A DNA stretch of 64,000 nt from Kribbella rubisoli (GTDB taxonomy: Bacteria; Actinomycetota; Actinomycetes; Propionibacteriales; Kribbellaceae): assembly GCF_004217145.1 (NCBI RefSeq), contig NZ_SHKR01000011.1, positions 1 through 64,000 on the forward strand, in the 5' to 3' direction. Below, in pieces: positions 42,122-50,412 of this stretch. The notes below the pieces were generated by a model. The model did not search any database and was not told where the DNA came from. It saw nothing but the letters and a program-made list of their open reading frames with translations. The position numbers and the translations under genes were made by a program. Position 1 is the stretch's first letter, and the number at the start of each line of letters is the position of its first letter.

Positions 42122-43036
42122 TCAGCCCTTGACGGCGCCCTCCTCGACACCCTTGAAGAAGAACCGCTGCAGCGTCGCGAACACGATCACGATCGGGATG
42201 AACGCGATCATCGTGCCGGCGGCGATCAGGCGGGGGTTGTTGCTGAAGGTCCCGGACAGGTACTGCAGGCCGACGGTCAGCGTGTACTTGTTCGGGTCGG
42301 TGAGCACGATCAGCGGCCAGAGGAAGTCGTCCCACGCGCCGATGAACGCGAAGATCGCGATCACGCTGATCGTCCCGCGGACCGACGGCAGACCGACGTA
42401 CACGAATCGTTGCCACGCGTTCGCGCCGTCGACGATCGCGGCCTGGTCGACCTCGAGCGGAAGGGCGCGGAACGCGTTGTACATCAGCAGGACGTTGAGC
42501 GCGCCGATCATGCCGGGCAGTGCGACGCCGAACAGCGTGTTCGCCAGTCCGAACTCCCGAACCGTCACGTACTGCGAGATGATCGTGACCTCGCCCGGCA
42601 GCACCAGCGTCGCCAGGAACAGCCCGAGCACGATCTTGCGGCCCCGGAACTGCAGCCGCGAGATCGCGAACCCGGCCAGTGACGCGCCGATCACGTTGCC
42701 GCCGACAACCAGTACGGCGACCACCAGCGAGTTCCGCGCGTAGTCCCAGACCGGGATGGTGTCGGTGACCTCCTTGTAGTGGTCGAACGTCGGCTGGGCC
42801 GGCAGCAGCCGCGGGATCCGGGTGTAGATGTCTTCCCCGGATCCCTTCAGCGAGGTCGACAACTGCCACAGGAACGGCCCGATCGTGATCAGCAGCACGA
42901 ACGCCAGCAACACGTAACGCACGACCTTCTCGCGCGGCGACACCGTGTTGAAGCCGAAAGAACCACGCCGGCGAGCAGGTGGCTTGCCAGGCGCCTCGAC
43001 GACGGCCGGCCGGGCTGGATCGGTGACAACACTCAT
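42122..43036 (-). CDS. ABC sugar transporter permease (MalG-type)
   Basis: 304 residues with six transmembrane helices. The EAA loop reads EVDQAAIVDGANAWQRFVYV near residues 190-209. It forms the channel with the second permease. The ATG overlaps the stop of the upstream permease (ATGA). As in most actinobacterial sugar importers, no ATPase gene is in the operon; a shared MsiK-like ATPase elsewhere would be expected. Confidence 0.94.
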   Translation of the reverse strand: MSVVTDPARPAVVEAPGKPPARRRGSFGFNTVSPREKVVRYVLLAFVLLITIGPFLWQLSTSLKGSGEDIYTRIPRLLPAQPTFDHYKEVTDTIPVWDYARNSLVVAVLVVGGNVIGASLAGFAISRLQFRGRKIVLGLFLATLVLPGEVTIISQYVTVREFGLANTLFGVALPGMIGALNVLLMYNAFRALPLEVDQAAIVDGANAWQRFVYVGLPSVRGTISVIAIFAFIGAWDDFLWPLIVLTDPNKYTLTVGLQYLSGTFSNNPRLIAAGTMIAFIPIVIVFATLQRFFFKGVEEGAVKG

Positions 43037-43911
43037 GCTTCGGCTCCTCGACGGTTCAGGCGAGCCAGGACGAGCATCGGTACGACGGTGACGAAGAACA
43101 GCACGATCGACAACGCCGACGCGTACCCGAGGTTGCCCTCGAAACCCTGGCTGTACTGCTGGATCAGCATCACGACCGAGTTGTCGCGCCCACCCGGACC
43201 GCCCTTGCCGCCGCTCAGGATGAACAGCTCGGAGAACACCCGCAGCGCCGACACCGAGATCAGGATCGAGATCAGGATCATCGTCCCGCGGACGCCGGGG
43301 ATCGTGATGTGCACGAACCGCCGGAACGGCCCGGCGCCGTCGACCGCGGCCGCCTCGTGCAGCTCACGCCCGACGTTCCCGAGGGCGGCCAGGTAGATGA
43401 TCATGTAGTACCCGAGGCCCTTCCAGATCGTCAGACTGATTGCACTCAGCAACAACAGCCACTGGTCGGACAGGAACGGCAACGGCCCGGAGATGAACCC
43501 GAGCTTCTCGGCCATCCCGTTGACCAGACCGCGGTCGTCGAGGATCCATTGCCAGATCAGCGCCACCACGACCGCGGACGCCACCACGGGCGTGTAGAAC
43601 GCAGTACGGAAGAACGTGATCCCGGGCAGCTTCTTCTCGACCAGTACGGCGAGCAGCAGCGGCAGGACCGTGAGGAACGGCAGGCAGACCACCATGTAGA
43701 TGACGCTGTTGAGCAGGGCCCACCGCAACTGCTCGTCGTGCAGCAGGGCCTCGAAGTTCTTCAGCCCGACGAAGTGGCCGCCGCCGATCGGCCTGGCGTT
43801 CGTGAACGACAGGATGACGGTGTTGATCGACGGCCACAGGTTGAAGACGAGCAACCACGCGAGTGCTGGGATCACCAGCACCCACGGGGTGAACCACCGG
43901 TGATAACGCAT
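43033..43911 (-). CDS. ABC sugar transporter permease (MalF-type)
   Basis: 292 residues, six helices. The EAA loop reads ELHEAAAVDGAGPFRRFVHI near residues 187-206. ATG 43911 shares one base with the stop of the binding-protein gene (TAATG), so I rejected the longer open frame. It pairs with the MalG-type permease. Confidence 0.94.
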   Translation of the reverse strand: MRYHRWFTPWVLVIPALAWLLVFNLWPSINTVILSFTNARPIGGGHFVGLKNFEALLHDEQLRWALLNSVIYMVVCLPFLTVLPLLLAVLVEKKLPGITFFRTAFYTPVVASAVVVALIWQWILDDRGLVNGMAEKLGFISGPLPFLSDQWLLLLSAISLTIWKGLGYYMIIYLAALGNVGRELHEAAAVDGAGPFRRFVHITIPGVRGTMILISILISVSALRVFSELFILSGGKGGPGGRDNSVVMLIQQYSQGFEGNLGYASALSIVLFFVTVVPMLVLARLNRRGAEA

Positions 43912-45203
43912 TACTGGGTAAGGAGCTGGTTGGCCTTCGCCACCGCCGCGTCGAGGGCTGCCTGCGACGTGATCTTGCCGGAGATCGCCAGCGAGATCTG
44001 CTGCCCGATGAAGTCGTTGGTCGCGCCGCTGATCACCGGCGGCTGCAGGTTCTTCGCCTTGGCCAGCGACTGGAACGCGAGCACCTTGGCGTCGCTTTCC
44101 GGCGTACCGTCGGACTTCGAGAAGTACGGGTCCTGGGCCGAGGCCTTGGTGGACGGGAAGATGTTCACGATCTTCGCGAACGCGGCCTGGTTCTCGGCGT
44201 TGGTGACGAACCGCGCGAGCGCGATCGCCGCGGCCTGGTTCTTGGTCTTCGCCGATACCGACAGACCCTGCACGTACAGCGGCGGGGTGTCGAGCGCGGG
44301 CGACGGGACGACCTTGCCCTTCAGCGAGGGGTTGTCCTTCTGGAAGTCCTGGATCGCGTTGCCGCCGCCGGTGGTCCACGCGACCTTGCCCTGGGTGAAG
44401 AGCTTGGAGTTGCCCAGGTACTCGTTGGTCAGGATGTCGCGCGGCATGTAGCCGGCCTTGTACGCGTCGCGGTACTTGTCCAGCAGCGCGGCGGCCTCAG
44501 GGGTGTTGAAGGTGAACGTCTTGCCGTCGTCGGACAGGATCTTGACGCCGGCGTTGGTGAAGTCGCCGATGCCCGGCAGGCGGCTCATCAGGTATTCCTT
44601 GCCGCCGGTCTTGTCGTGCATCGTCTTCGCGGCCGCGAGCAGCTCGTCGAAGGTCTTCGGCGGGTTCTTCACGTCCAGCCCGGCCGCGGCGAACTTCGTC
44701 GCGTTCCAGTAGTCGATATCGGTGTTCAGGTACCACGGGTAGCCGAAGGTGCCGCTCATCCCCTGGTACTCGTAGGCCTGCACGCCGCCCTCGACGTACT
44801 CGTCCTTGATCTTCGGGTCGGCGGCCGCGACGTCGAGCAGCATGTTCTGCTTGGCCAGGCTGAGCGCGAAGTCCGGCGGCAGGTTGGTGACGTCGGGCAG
44901 CTGGCCGGCCGACGCCTGGCTCAGCACCTTCTTGTCGTAGCCGTCGCCGGGCTGGTCGAGCCAGGTCACGTGCGTGCCCGGGTACTTCGCTTCGAAGGCC
45001 TTGATCACGCCTTCGACGTACGACGTGAACTTCGGCTTGAGCGCCCACGTCTGGAAGCTGACCTCACCGGTCACCTGGGCGTTCGCGTCGACGGTCGGCT
45101 TGGCGCCACCGCTGCCGGAGTCCTCGGATCCGAGGCCGCAACCTGCCAGAGTGAGAGCGGAGGCGGCAAGGGCGGCCACCAGCGCCAGACGGCGTCTACG
45201 CAT
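43911..45203 (-). CDS. ABC transporter sugar-binding lipoprotein
   Basis: 430 residues. A lipoprotein signal with lipobox LTLAGC places the modified cysteine at residue 22. A family-1 extracellular sugar-binding fold follows (SFQTWALKPKFTSYVEGVIK, then YPGTHVTWLDQPGDGYDKKV). It captures an oligosaccharide outside the membrane for the two permeases. First gene of the operon; AGGAG lies 5 nt before the ATG, and the LacI operator lies 19 bp upstream of that ATG, over the likely promoter. Confidence 0.94.
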   Translation of the reverse strand: MRRRRLALVAALAASALTLAGCGLGSEDSGSGGAKPTVDANAQVTGEVSFQTWALKPKFTSYVEGVIKAFEAKYPGTHVTWLDQPGDGYDKKVLSQASAGQLPDVTNLPPDFALSLAKQNMLLDVAAADPKIKDEYVEGGVQAYEYQGMSGTFGYPWYLNTDIDYWNATKFAAAGLDVKNPPKTFDELLAAAKTMHDKTGGKEYLMSRLPGIGDFTNAGVKILSDDGKTFTFNTPEAAALLDKYRDAYKAGYMPRDILTNEYLGNSKLFTQGKVAWTTGGGNAIQDFQKDNPSLKGKVVPSPALDTPPLYVQGLSVSAKTKNQAAAIALARFVTNAENQAAFAKIVNIFPSTKASAQDPYFSKSDGTPESDAKVLAFQSLAKAKNLQPPVISGATNDFIGQQISLAISGKITSQAALDAAVAKANQLLTQ

Positions 45204-45221
45204 GGAATCTCCTGGGTTTGA

Positions 45222-45235
45222 TAAACCGGTATAGC
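45222..45235. promoter_or_regulatory. LacI-type operator, ABC/GH18 operon
   Basis: TAAACCGGTATAGC, an imperfect palindrome centred on CCGG, lies between the divergent lacI-type gene and the binding-protein gene. It matches the site before the GH5 gene (46718-46731) at 12 of 14 positions. It overlaps the presumed -10 region of the ABC operon. Confidence 0.75.
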
Positions 45236-45288
45236 TCCTGCACTATCGAGGATCGTAGAATCCGCTGTCAAGGGTGAGGGAGGAACCA

Positions 45289-46305
45289 GTGGCCAGACCG
45301 ACGATCGCGGATATTGCGACCCAGGCGGGGGTGTCCAAGGGTGCGGTGTCGTTCGCGCTGAACGGGCGGCCCGGTGTCAGCGACGCGACCCGCGAGCGGA
45401 TTCTGAAGATCGCCGAGCAGATGAGCTGGCGGCCGCACAGCGCGGCGCGGGCGCTCGGGGCATCGCGGGTGGACTCGGTCGGCATGGTGATCGCGCGGCC
45501 GGCCCGGACGCTGGGGGTCGAGCCGTTCTTCGCGCATCTGCTGTCCGGCGTACAGTCCGGCCTGTCCGCGGAGTCGATCTCGCTGCAGCTGCTGATCGTC
45601 GAGGACACCGCGGCCGAGATCGAGGTGTACCGGCGCTGGGCCTCGGAGCACCGCGTCGACGGCGTCATCCTGGTCGACCTGACGGTCAAGGACCCGCGGG
45701 TCGACGAGCTGAAGGCGCTGGAGCTGCCCGCCGTCGTGATCGGCGGCCGAGGCGGGAAGGGCGCGCTCGCGTCGGTCTGGGCGGACGACCGCGACGCGAT
45801 GCTCTCGATCGTGGAGTACCTGGCCGCGCTCGGACATCGCCGGATCGCCCACGTCGCCGGTACGCCGATCTTCCAGCACACACAGCGCCGCATCCGGGCT
45901 CTCCGCGACGCGGCCCCGCGTCTGGGGCTGGTGGACGCCCCGTCGTTGACCACGGACTTCAGCGACGCGGAGGGCGCCGCGATCACGCGCAAGCTACTGT
46001 CCCAGTCGGAGCGGCCGACCGCGATCGTCTACGACAGCGACGTGATGGCGGTCGCCGGGCTCGGCGTCGCGATGGAGATGGGCGTGTCGGTCCCCGGCGA
46101 CCTGTCGATCGTCGCGTTCGACGACTCGATCCTCACCCAGCTCATGCACCCGGCGCTGACGGCCCTGTCCCGGGACACCTTCGAGTTCGGCCGACAGGCC
46201 GCGGAGGTGCTCCTCGAGACCATCGCCGACCCCGGTGCCGTCATCAACCGCCGCACCGCCGACCCGGTCCTCACAGTCCGCGAGTCCACCGCTCCCCCCA
46301 CCTAA
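45289..46305 (+). CDS. LacI-family transcriptional regulator
   Basis: 338 residues. The N-terminal helix-turn-helix reads TIADIATQAGVSKGAVSFAL with hinge helix SAARALGASR. A periplasmic-binding-like effector domain runs from about residue 60 (VGMVIARPARTLGVEPFFAH ... DLSIVAFDDS). GTG 45289 is chosen because GGGAGG sits 5 nt upstream; GTG 45274 is an alternative. It is divergent from the ABC/GH18 operon and very likely its repressor, with the GH5 gene as a second target. Confidence 0.92.
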   Translation: MARPTIADIATQAGVSKGAVSFALNGRPGVSDATRERILKIAEQMSWRPHSAARALGASRVDSVGMVIARPARTLGVEPFFAHLLSGVQSGLSAESISLQLLIVEDTAAEIEVYRRWASEHRVDGVILVDLTVKDPRVDELKALELPAVVIGGRGGKGALASVWADDRDAMLSIVEYLAALGHRRIAHVAGTPIFQHTQRRIRALRDAAPRLGLVDAPSLTTDFSDAEGAAITRKLLSQSERPTAIVYDSDVMAVAGLGVAMEMGVSVPGDLSIVAFDDSILTQLMHPALTALSRDTFEFGRQAAEVLLETIADPGAVINRRTADPVLTVRESTAPPT

Positions 46306-46308
46306 CCC

Positions 46309-46513
46309 ACCCCGCCCCGCCCACACCCCGCCCCGCCCACACCCCGCCCCGCCCACGCCCCGCCGCCCCGCGCAGGCGCCCCACCTGCCCCCGGCCCCGC
46401 CCGCCCACGCGCCCCACCTGCCCCCCGCTCCGCCCGCCCACGCGCCCCACCTGCCCCCCGCTCCGCCCGCCCACGCGCCCCACCTGCCCCCCGCTCCGCC
46501 CGCCCACGCGCGG
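46309..46513. repeat. C-rich tandem repeats: 16-bp unit x3 and 33-bp unit x3
   Basis: ACCCCGCCCCGCCCAC is repeated exactly three times at 46309-46356. After a diverged stretch, a 33-bp unit beginning CCACGCGCCCCACCTG is repeated exactly three times at 46405-46503, with imperfect copies on both sides (46374-46404, 46504-46513). The plus strand is almost pure C, with scattered G and A. The block follows the LacI gene stop directly. Both strands are open in several frames, but this is compositional and I do not call a protein. Confidence 0.9.
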
Positions 46514-46566
46514 CCTGGCCCACCCCCGCCCCACGCGCCGACTCACACGAGGGGATATCCGCTCTT

Positions 46567-46653
46567 GTTGCCCGTTCTCGCCTCTTCATACGACGGGAGA
46601 ACGGGCAACTCGACGGGATAACCCCCGTACGTGCGGGATAACCTCCGTACGTG
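46567..46653. promoter_or_regulatory. Hairpin and 20-bp direct repeats upstream of the GH5 gene
   Basis: GTTGCCCGTTCTC (46567-46579) and GAGAACGGGCAAC (46597-46609) form a perfect 13-bp stem. It is followed by two tandem copies of CGGGATAACCCCCGTACGTG (46614-46633 and, with one change, 46634-46653). The rest of 46514-46740 shows no gene. The stem may terminate the LacI transcript; the direct repeats look like a regulator or replication/recombination site but match nothing I recognise. Confidence 0.7.
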
Positions 46654-46717
46654 CGGGGTGGGACCAGCTCGGCGAGCCGGTCCCGGCGCTGGGGCGCGCG
46701 CAGTTGCTCTCGTGGCC

Positions 46718-46731
46718 TAAACCGATTTAGC
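46718..46731. promoter_or_regulatory. LacI-type operator, GH5 gene
   Basis: TAAACCGATTTAGC, with flanking C giving the palindrome CTAAACCGATTTAG. It overlaps a -10-like TAGCAT (46728-46733) that lies 7 nt before the GH5 ATG. It is nearly identical to the operator at 45222-45235, which ties the GH5 gene to the same LacI regulator. Confidence 0.75.
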
Positions 46732-46740
46732 ATCCTCGGC

Positions 46741-47904
46741 ATGCCTTCGGTTCCCCGGTTCGGTGCCAACTACGTCCCCTCCAGCGGCTGGTTCTACAGC
46801 TGGCTGGACTACGACGGCGCCGCAGTACGCCGGGACTTCGCCGACCTGGCCGCGATCGGGCTGGACCACGTACGCGTCTTCCCGGTCTGGCCGTGGATCC
46901 AGCCGAACCGGGCGATCATCCGCCGGCGCGCGATCGCCGACCTGCTCGACACGATCGACGCCGCCGCGGAGCACGGGCTGAGCGTCGCGGTCGACCTGAT
47001 CCAGGGGCACCTGTCCAGCTTCGACTTCCTCCCGTCGTGGGTGCTGACCTGGCACAAGAGCAGCCTGTTCGAGGATCCGACGGTCCGCGACGGCCTCACG
47101 GCGTACGTCGGCGCCGTGGCGCGCGCGGTCGCGACGAAGCCGAACGTCTTCGCGATCACGCTCGGGAACGAGGTCAACAACCTCTGGCCGGACAGCTCGA
47201 CCACTCCGGCCGCATCGACCGCCTGGGCGCAGGATCTGCTGACCACGCTCAAGAAGGCGGCGCCGGAGGTGCTCGCTCTGCACTCCGTGTTCGACGACGC
47301 CTGGTACAAGGCCGACCACCCGTTCCACCCCGTTGATGCCGTGGAGCTGGGTGACCTGAGCACTGTCCACTCGTGGGTTTTCAACGGGGTCTCACGAGTG
47401 GACGGTCCCCTCGGGCCGGCCACGCTCACCCACGCCGACTACCTGGTCGAGCTGGCTCACGCCACGGCGCTCGACCCGGCGCGGCCCGTCTGGCTGCAGG
47501 AGATCGGCGTACCCGGGCCTGATATCCCCACGGACCTGCAGGCCGAGTTCACCCGCCGTACCGTCGAGACCGTGCTGCCGAACCCGGCTCTGTACGGCGT
47601 GACGTGGTGGTCGTCGCACGATATCGACCGGAGCCTGCTCGACTTCCCGGACCGCGAGTACGACCTGGGCCTGTTCACCGTCGACCACGAACGCAAGCCC
47701 GCCGCACAGGCGCTTGCGGACCTGATCGCCGACGTGCGGGCGAACGGCGTACCGTCCGGGCCGACCGCGACCACCCTGACCGCTCCCGTCAACCTCCGCA
47801 CCGAGCCTGCGCGGCGGCCGGAAGTTGCCCCCGGCAGCGAATTCCACCTGCGCTGGGTCGAGGCCCGCGCGGCCGGCCCGGTGAGGATCGTCCTGCCTAG
47901 CTAG
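46741..47904 (+). CDS. GH5-like glycoside hydrolase (GH5_18 beta-mannosidase type, probable)
   Basis: 387 residues, no signal peptide, so cytoplasmic. The TIM barrel opens with FGANYVPSSGWFYSWLDYD and has VRVFPVWPWIQPNR and the GHLSSFDFLPSW stretch. The acid/base is E144 in TLGNEVNN and the nucleophile is E254 in WLQEIGVPG. The pattern recalls GH5_18 enzymes that split Man-beta-1,4-GlcNAc from N-glycan cores in bifidobacteria and streptomycetes. That subfamily call is from memory of the motifs and needs a tree. The gene has its own LacI-type operator and a probable leaderless start. Confidence 0.75.
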   Translation: MPSVPRFGANYVPSSGWFYSWLDYDGAAVRRDFADLAAIGLDHVRVFPVWPWIQPNRAIIRRRAIADLLDTIDAAAEHGLSVAVDLIQGHLSSFDFLPSWVLTWHKSSLFEDPTVRDGLTAYVGAVARAVATKPNVFAITLGNEVNNLWPDSSTTPAASTAWAQDLLTTLKKAAPEVLALHSVFDDAWYKADHPFHPVDAVELGDLSTVHSWVFNGVSRVDGPLGPATLTHADYLVELAHATALDPARPVWLQEIGVPGPDIPTDLQAEFTRRTVETVLPNPALYGVTWWSSHDIDRSLLDFPDREYDLGLFTVDHERKPAAQALADLIADVRANGVPSGPTATTLTAPVNLRTEPARRPEVAPGSEFHLRWVEARAAGPVRIVLPS

Positions 47905-49057
47905 TGAGCACCTGCCGCAGTTCCTGGTTGACGTTGGCTCCGGGAGTCGGGTCGTAGTTGCCCAGGTGTACGGCGGTCCAGCCGCGGCTCGGGTACCACT
48001 CGGCGCTTGTGCTCACGCCCGGCGCGCCGCCGAGGTGTCCGGTGATCAGCGCGCCGTTGATGATGGCGCTGTCCGCGCCGTACCCGACGAAGTTGATGAC
48101 CTCCGGCAGTCCGGGTTTCGCAGGCAGCGTCGGCATCGCGAACTTCGGGGTGACGAACACATCGCGCCAGGCCGGGCTCAGCAGCGTGCCGTCGTTCAGG
48201 GCCTTCACGAAGCGCACCAGGTCGGGCGCGGTCGCGAATGCGTTGCCGGCCGGGCTGCCGATGACGCCGAACATGTTCCCGTCGAGTGCGTCGTACCGCT
48301 TGCCTGATTCGTCGGTGGGATACGGATGCGCGAAGCGGCGGTCGGTCCGCCACTGGGACAGCAGGGTGAAGTCGGCCGAGGTCATGCCGGCCGGGCGGAA
48401 GACGTGCTTGCGGATGTAGTCGTAGTACGACTCTCCGGAGATCTTCTCGACGATGCTGCCGAGGACGTGGAAGCCGGAGTTGCTGTACTTGCTCGCGGTG
48501 CCCGGCGCGAAGGCGAGCGACTCGGTGCGGATGAAGCGCAGGGTGCCGTCCATCATCTGGCGGGGCGTCGTCCAGGTGGACGATTCCTCGAAGTACCCCG
48601 CGAGCTGCATGTAGTCGCCCAGACCTGACGTATGGGTGAGGAGGTTGTGGATCGTGACCTTGTCCGCGACCTCGGCCTGGAATCCGCTGAGGTATTTCCC
48701 GATCGTGTCGACCAGACTCAGCGAGCCACGCTGGGCGAGCTGGGCGATGGCGGTCGCGGTGAACATCTTCGTCACCGAAGCCAGGCAGTACCTCGTGTCC
48801 GCCCGGTTGCGGACGCCGTTCTTCTTGTCTGCAAAGCCGATCGAGCGCGACAGCACGGTGCGACCGTCGCGGATCACCAGCACCGTGCCGGAGAAGCGGT
48901 CCTCGGCCGCGAGTTGGTCGAGGTACTTGTCGAGCTCGCCGCGGGGAGTCCCCGTGTCAGCCGCAGCGGGAAGAGCCCAGCTGCCTCCTCCTACTACCGC
49001 CGGCGCGACGGCCAGGCCGGTCCGCCCCAGGAACGAACGCCTGCTGTGGATTGCCAA
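47897..49057 (-). CDS. Secreted beta-lactamase-family serine hydrolase
   Basis: 386 residues. An N-terminal twin-arginine-type signal (SRRSFLGRTGLAVAP) is followed by a serine beta-lactamase/DD-peptidase fold. The SxxK motif SVTK is at 94-97 and YSN lies near residue 186; a C-terminal GHLGG takes the place of KTG. The likely role is an esterase or D-peptidase; true beta-lactamase activity is unlikely. The start is TTG at 49057, with GAGGAG 7 nt upstream; an in-frame GTG at 49087 is an alternative. Its stop overlaps the stop of the convergent GH5 gene by 8 bp. Confidence 0.87.
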   Translation of the reverse strand: MAIHSRRSFLGRTGLAVAPAVVGGGSWALPAAADTGTPRGELDKYLDQLAAEDRFSGTVLVIRDGRTVLSRSIGFADKKNGVRNRADTRYCLASVTKMFTATAIAQLAQRGSLSLVDTIGKYLSGFQAEVADKVTIHNLLTHTSGLGDYMQLAGYFEESSTWTTPRQMMDGTLRFIRTESLAFAPGTASKYSNSGFHVLGSIVEKISGESYYDYIRKHVFRPAGMTSADFTLLSQWRTDRRFAHPYPTDESGKRYDALDGNMFGVIGSPAGNAFATAPDLVRFVKALNDGTLLSPAWRDVFVTPKFAMPTLPAKPGLPEVINFVGYGADSAIINGALITGHLGGAPGVSTSAEWYPSRGWTAVHLGNYDPTPGANVNQELRQVLTS

Positions 49058-49120
49058 GGGAGTTCTCCTCACGTGATCGATGACCACTGAGATCCAACTC
49101 GCCTGGCTGTTTCCCCGGCG

Positions 49121-49843
49121 TTACCGCTTGGCGATGAGTACGTCGATCCCGTCGAGGATGCGCGCCAACCCGAAGTCGAGGTCGTCGTCCAGGCCGTCCT
49201 CGTACTCCTGGTTGAGGTACACCGACGTGAGCGTCGGGTAGCCGCCTTCGATCAGCCGCGGCACCAGGAACCGCCCGACCTGCTCCGCCTGCACCGGTGC
49301 GTCAGCGCTTGAGCCGAGCTGCCGAGCCAGGGACGCGTAGTTCCGCACATATCCGCTGAGCAGCAGCAGACAGCCGAGGTTGTCGTGCTGGCTGAGCCCG
49401 GTCTCGGACAGCGCCGTGAGCATCGCCTCCACCCAGCGCAACTGGTTCGGCGTCACCGGGGCGCCGCGGATCGGCACGTCGAGCAGCCACGGTCGCTCGG
49501 CGTACAGCTTGACCTGGGCGTTCACCCAGGCGATCGCTGCGGGGCGCCAGCCGGACGGCAGCTCGGGGGGCAGGCCGACCGCCTTGTCGTTCACCAGCAC
49601 GATCAGCTCTTCTTTGGACCGGACGTAGCGGTACATCGCATTCGTGGTGACGCCGAGGTGCGCCGCGATCCGCTGCAGCGAGATCGCCTCGAACCCGTCC
49701 CGGTCGCCGAACTCGATGCCGGTCGCCACGATCTGCTCGATCGACAGCGCCGGTTTCGGCCCGCGCCGCTGCACCGGCAGCACACCCCAGGACAGGGCGA
49801 GCCCCGGCGGCAGCTCCCCGCGGTCCTCGGTCATGTCTCCCAT
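49121..49843 (-). CDS. TetR-family transcriptional regulator
   Basis: 240 residues. The helix-turn-helix region reads LSIEQIVATGIEFGDRDGFE, then SLQRIAAHLGVTTNAMYRYV, and a TetR_C-like domain follows. It is divergent from the DUF1707-ABC-FtsX operon, with the palindrome GGTGCTAGCACC in between, so it is the likely regulator of that exporter. ATG 49843 or 49834 could be the start; neither has an ideal ribosome site. Confidence 0.9.
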   Translation of the reverse strand: MGDMTEDRGELPPGLALSWGVLPVQRRGPKPALSIEQIVATGIEFGDRDGFEAISLQRIAAHLGVTTNAMYRYVRSKEELIVLVNDKAVGLPPELPSGWRPAAIAWVNAQVKLYAERPWLLDVPIRGAPVTPNQLRWVEAMLTALSETGLSQHDNLGCLLLLSGYVRNYASLARQLGSSADAPVQAEQVGRFLVPRLIEGGYPTLTSVYLNQEYEDGLDDDLDFGLARILDGIDVLIAKR

Positions 49844-49888
49844 CCTGACGTACGACGGCAGCCGAGCGAGCCGATCGCAGCGAAGAGG

Positions 49889-49900
49889 GGTGCTAGCACC
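49889..49900. promoter_or_regulatory. Palindromic candidate operator GGTGCTAGCACC
   Basis: A perfect 12-bp palindrome, with further imperfect symmetry (GAGG/CCTC) outside it, 46 bp upstream of the TetR start and 87 bp upstream of the DUF1707 gene. Size and position fit a TetR operator. Confidence 0.55.
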
Positions 49901-49986
49901 ACCTCGGAACGGGTCCTGAGCACCGGGCGGTCGAAACTGTTCAACCCATACGCTTTTTCACATCGACCTCCTGAAAGGAACGCACC

Positions 49987-50412
49987 ATGTACACGCTGCT
50001 CGAACCCCTCCTGACGCCCGACCAGATCAAGCTGACCGACGCCGACCGCCGCGCCGCGGTCGCCAAGCTCGACAGCGCCGTACGGCAGGCCATCCTCACT
50101 CCGTCGCAGGCAAGCGACCGGCAGCTGCAGTTGCTGACGGCGCAGACCCGCGGCGAGCTCCGCAGGATCATGACGGGCGTTGCTGACGCGGCGCCGCCCC
50201 GTGGGCTGACCACTGCGCTGCGGGCATTCACCGGCGTGTGGCTGGTGACCTGTGTGGTGCAGTTCGTGATCTGGGTGGCGCTGGCGATGTTCGGCCACTT
50301 CGACGGACCGTGGTGGCTTTGGTCGGATCTCGGCCTCGGCGCGGTCGTCGCGATCCTCTGGTGGACGAACGAGTCCTACCACCGCAAGTCCGACGTACTG
50401 GTCGCGCCGTGA
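49987..50412 (+). CDS. DUF1707-domain membrane protein
   Basis: 141 residues. The N-terminal DUF1707-like region (LTDADRRAAVAKLDSAVRQA then ILTPSQASDRQLQLLTAQTR) is followed by two transmembrane helices (about 75-98 and 105-125). Such small proteins often accompany actinobacterial exporters. AAGGA precedes the ATG. Its stop overlaps the ABC ATPase start (GTGA), so it is co-translated with the exporter. Confidence 0.8.
   Translation: MYTLLEPLLTPDQIKLTDADRRAAVAKLDSAVRQAILTPSQASDRQLQLLTAQTRGELRRIMTGVADAAPPRGLTTALRAFTGVWLVTCVVQFVIWVALAMFGHFDGPWWLWSDLGLGAVVAILWWTNESYHRKSDVLVAP

Noticed and set aside
46405..46503. Possible CRISPR array
   Set aside because: The units are directly contiguous, with no unique spacers, and no cas genes are nearby; it is an ordinary tandem repeat.
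46235..46621. Proline/histidine-rich reading frames over the C-rich repeats
   Set aside because: Open frames exist on both strands because the repeats lack stops. There is no ribosome site, and periodic HAPHLPPAPPA-type peptides are explained by the DNA repeat alone.
46741..47904. Calling the GH5 enzyme a cellulase
   Set aside because: It lacks a signal peptide and carbohydrate-binding module, and its N-terminal motifs and regulation fit an intracellular oligosaccharide hydrolase better.
47897..49057. Calling the serine hydrolase a beta-lactamase
   Set aside because: The SxxK and YSN motifs are shared by many esterases and D-peptidases, the KTG box is replaced, and there is no omega-loop signature of class A or C enzymes.
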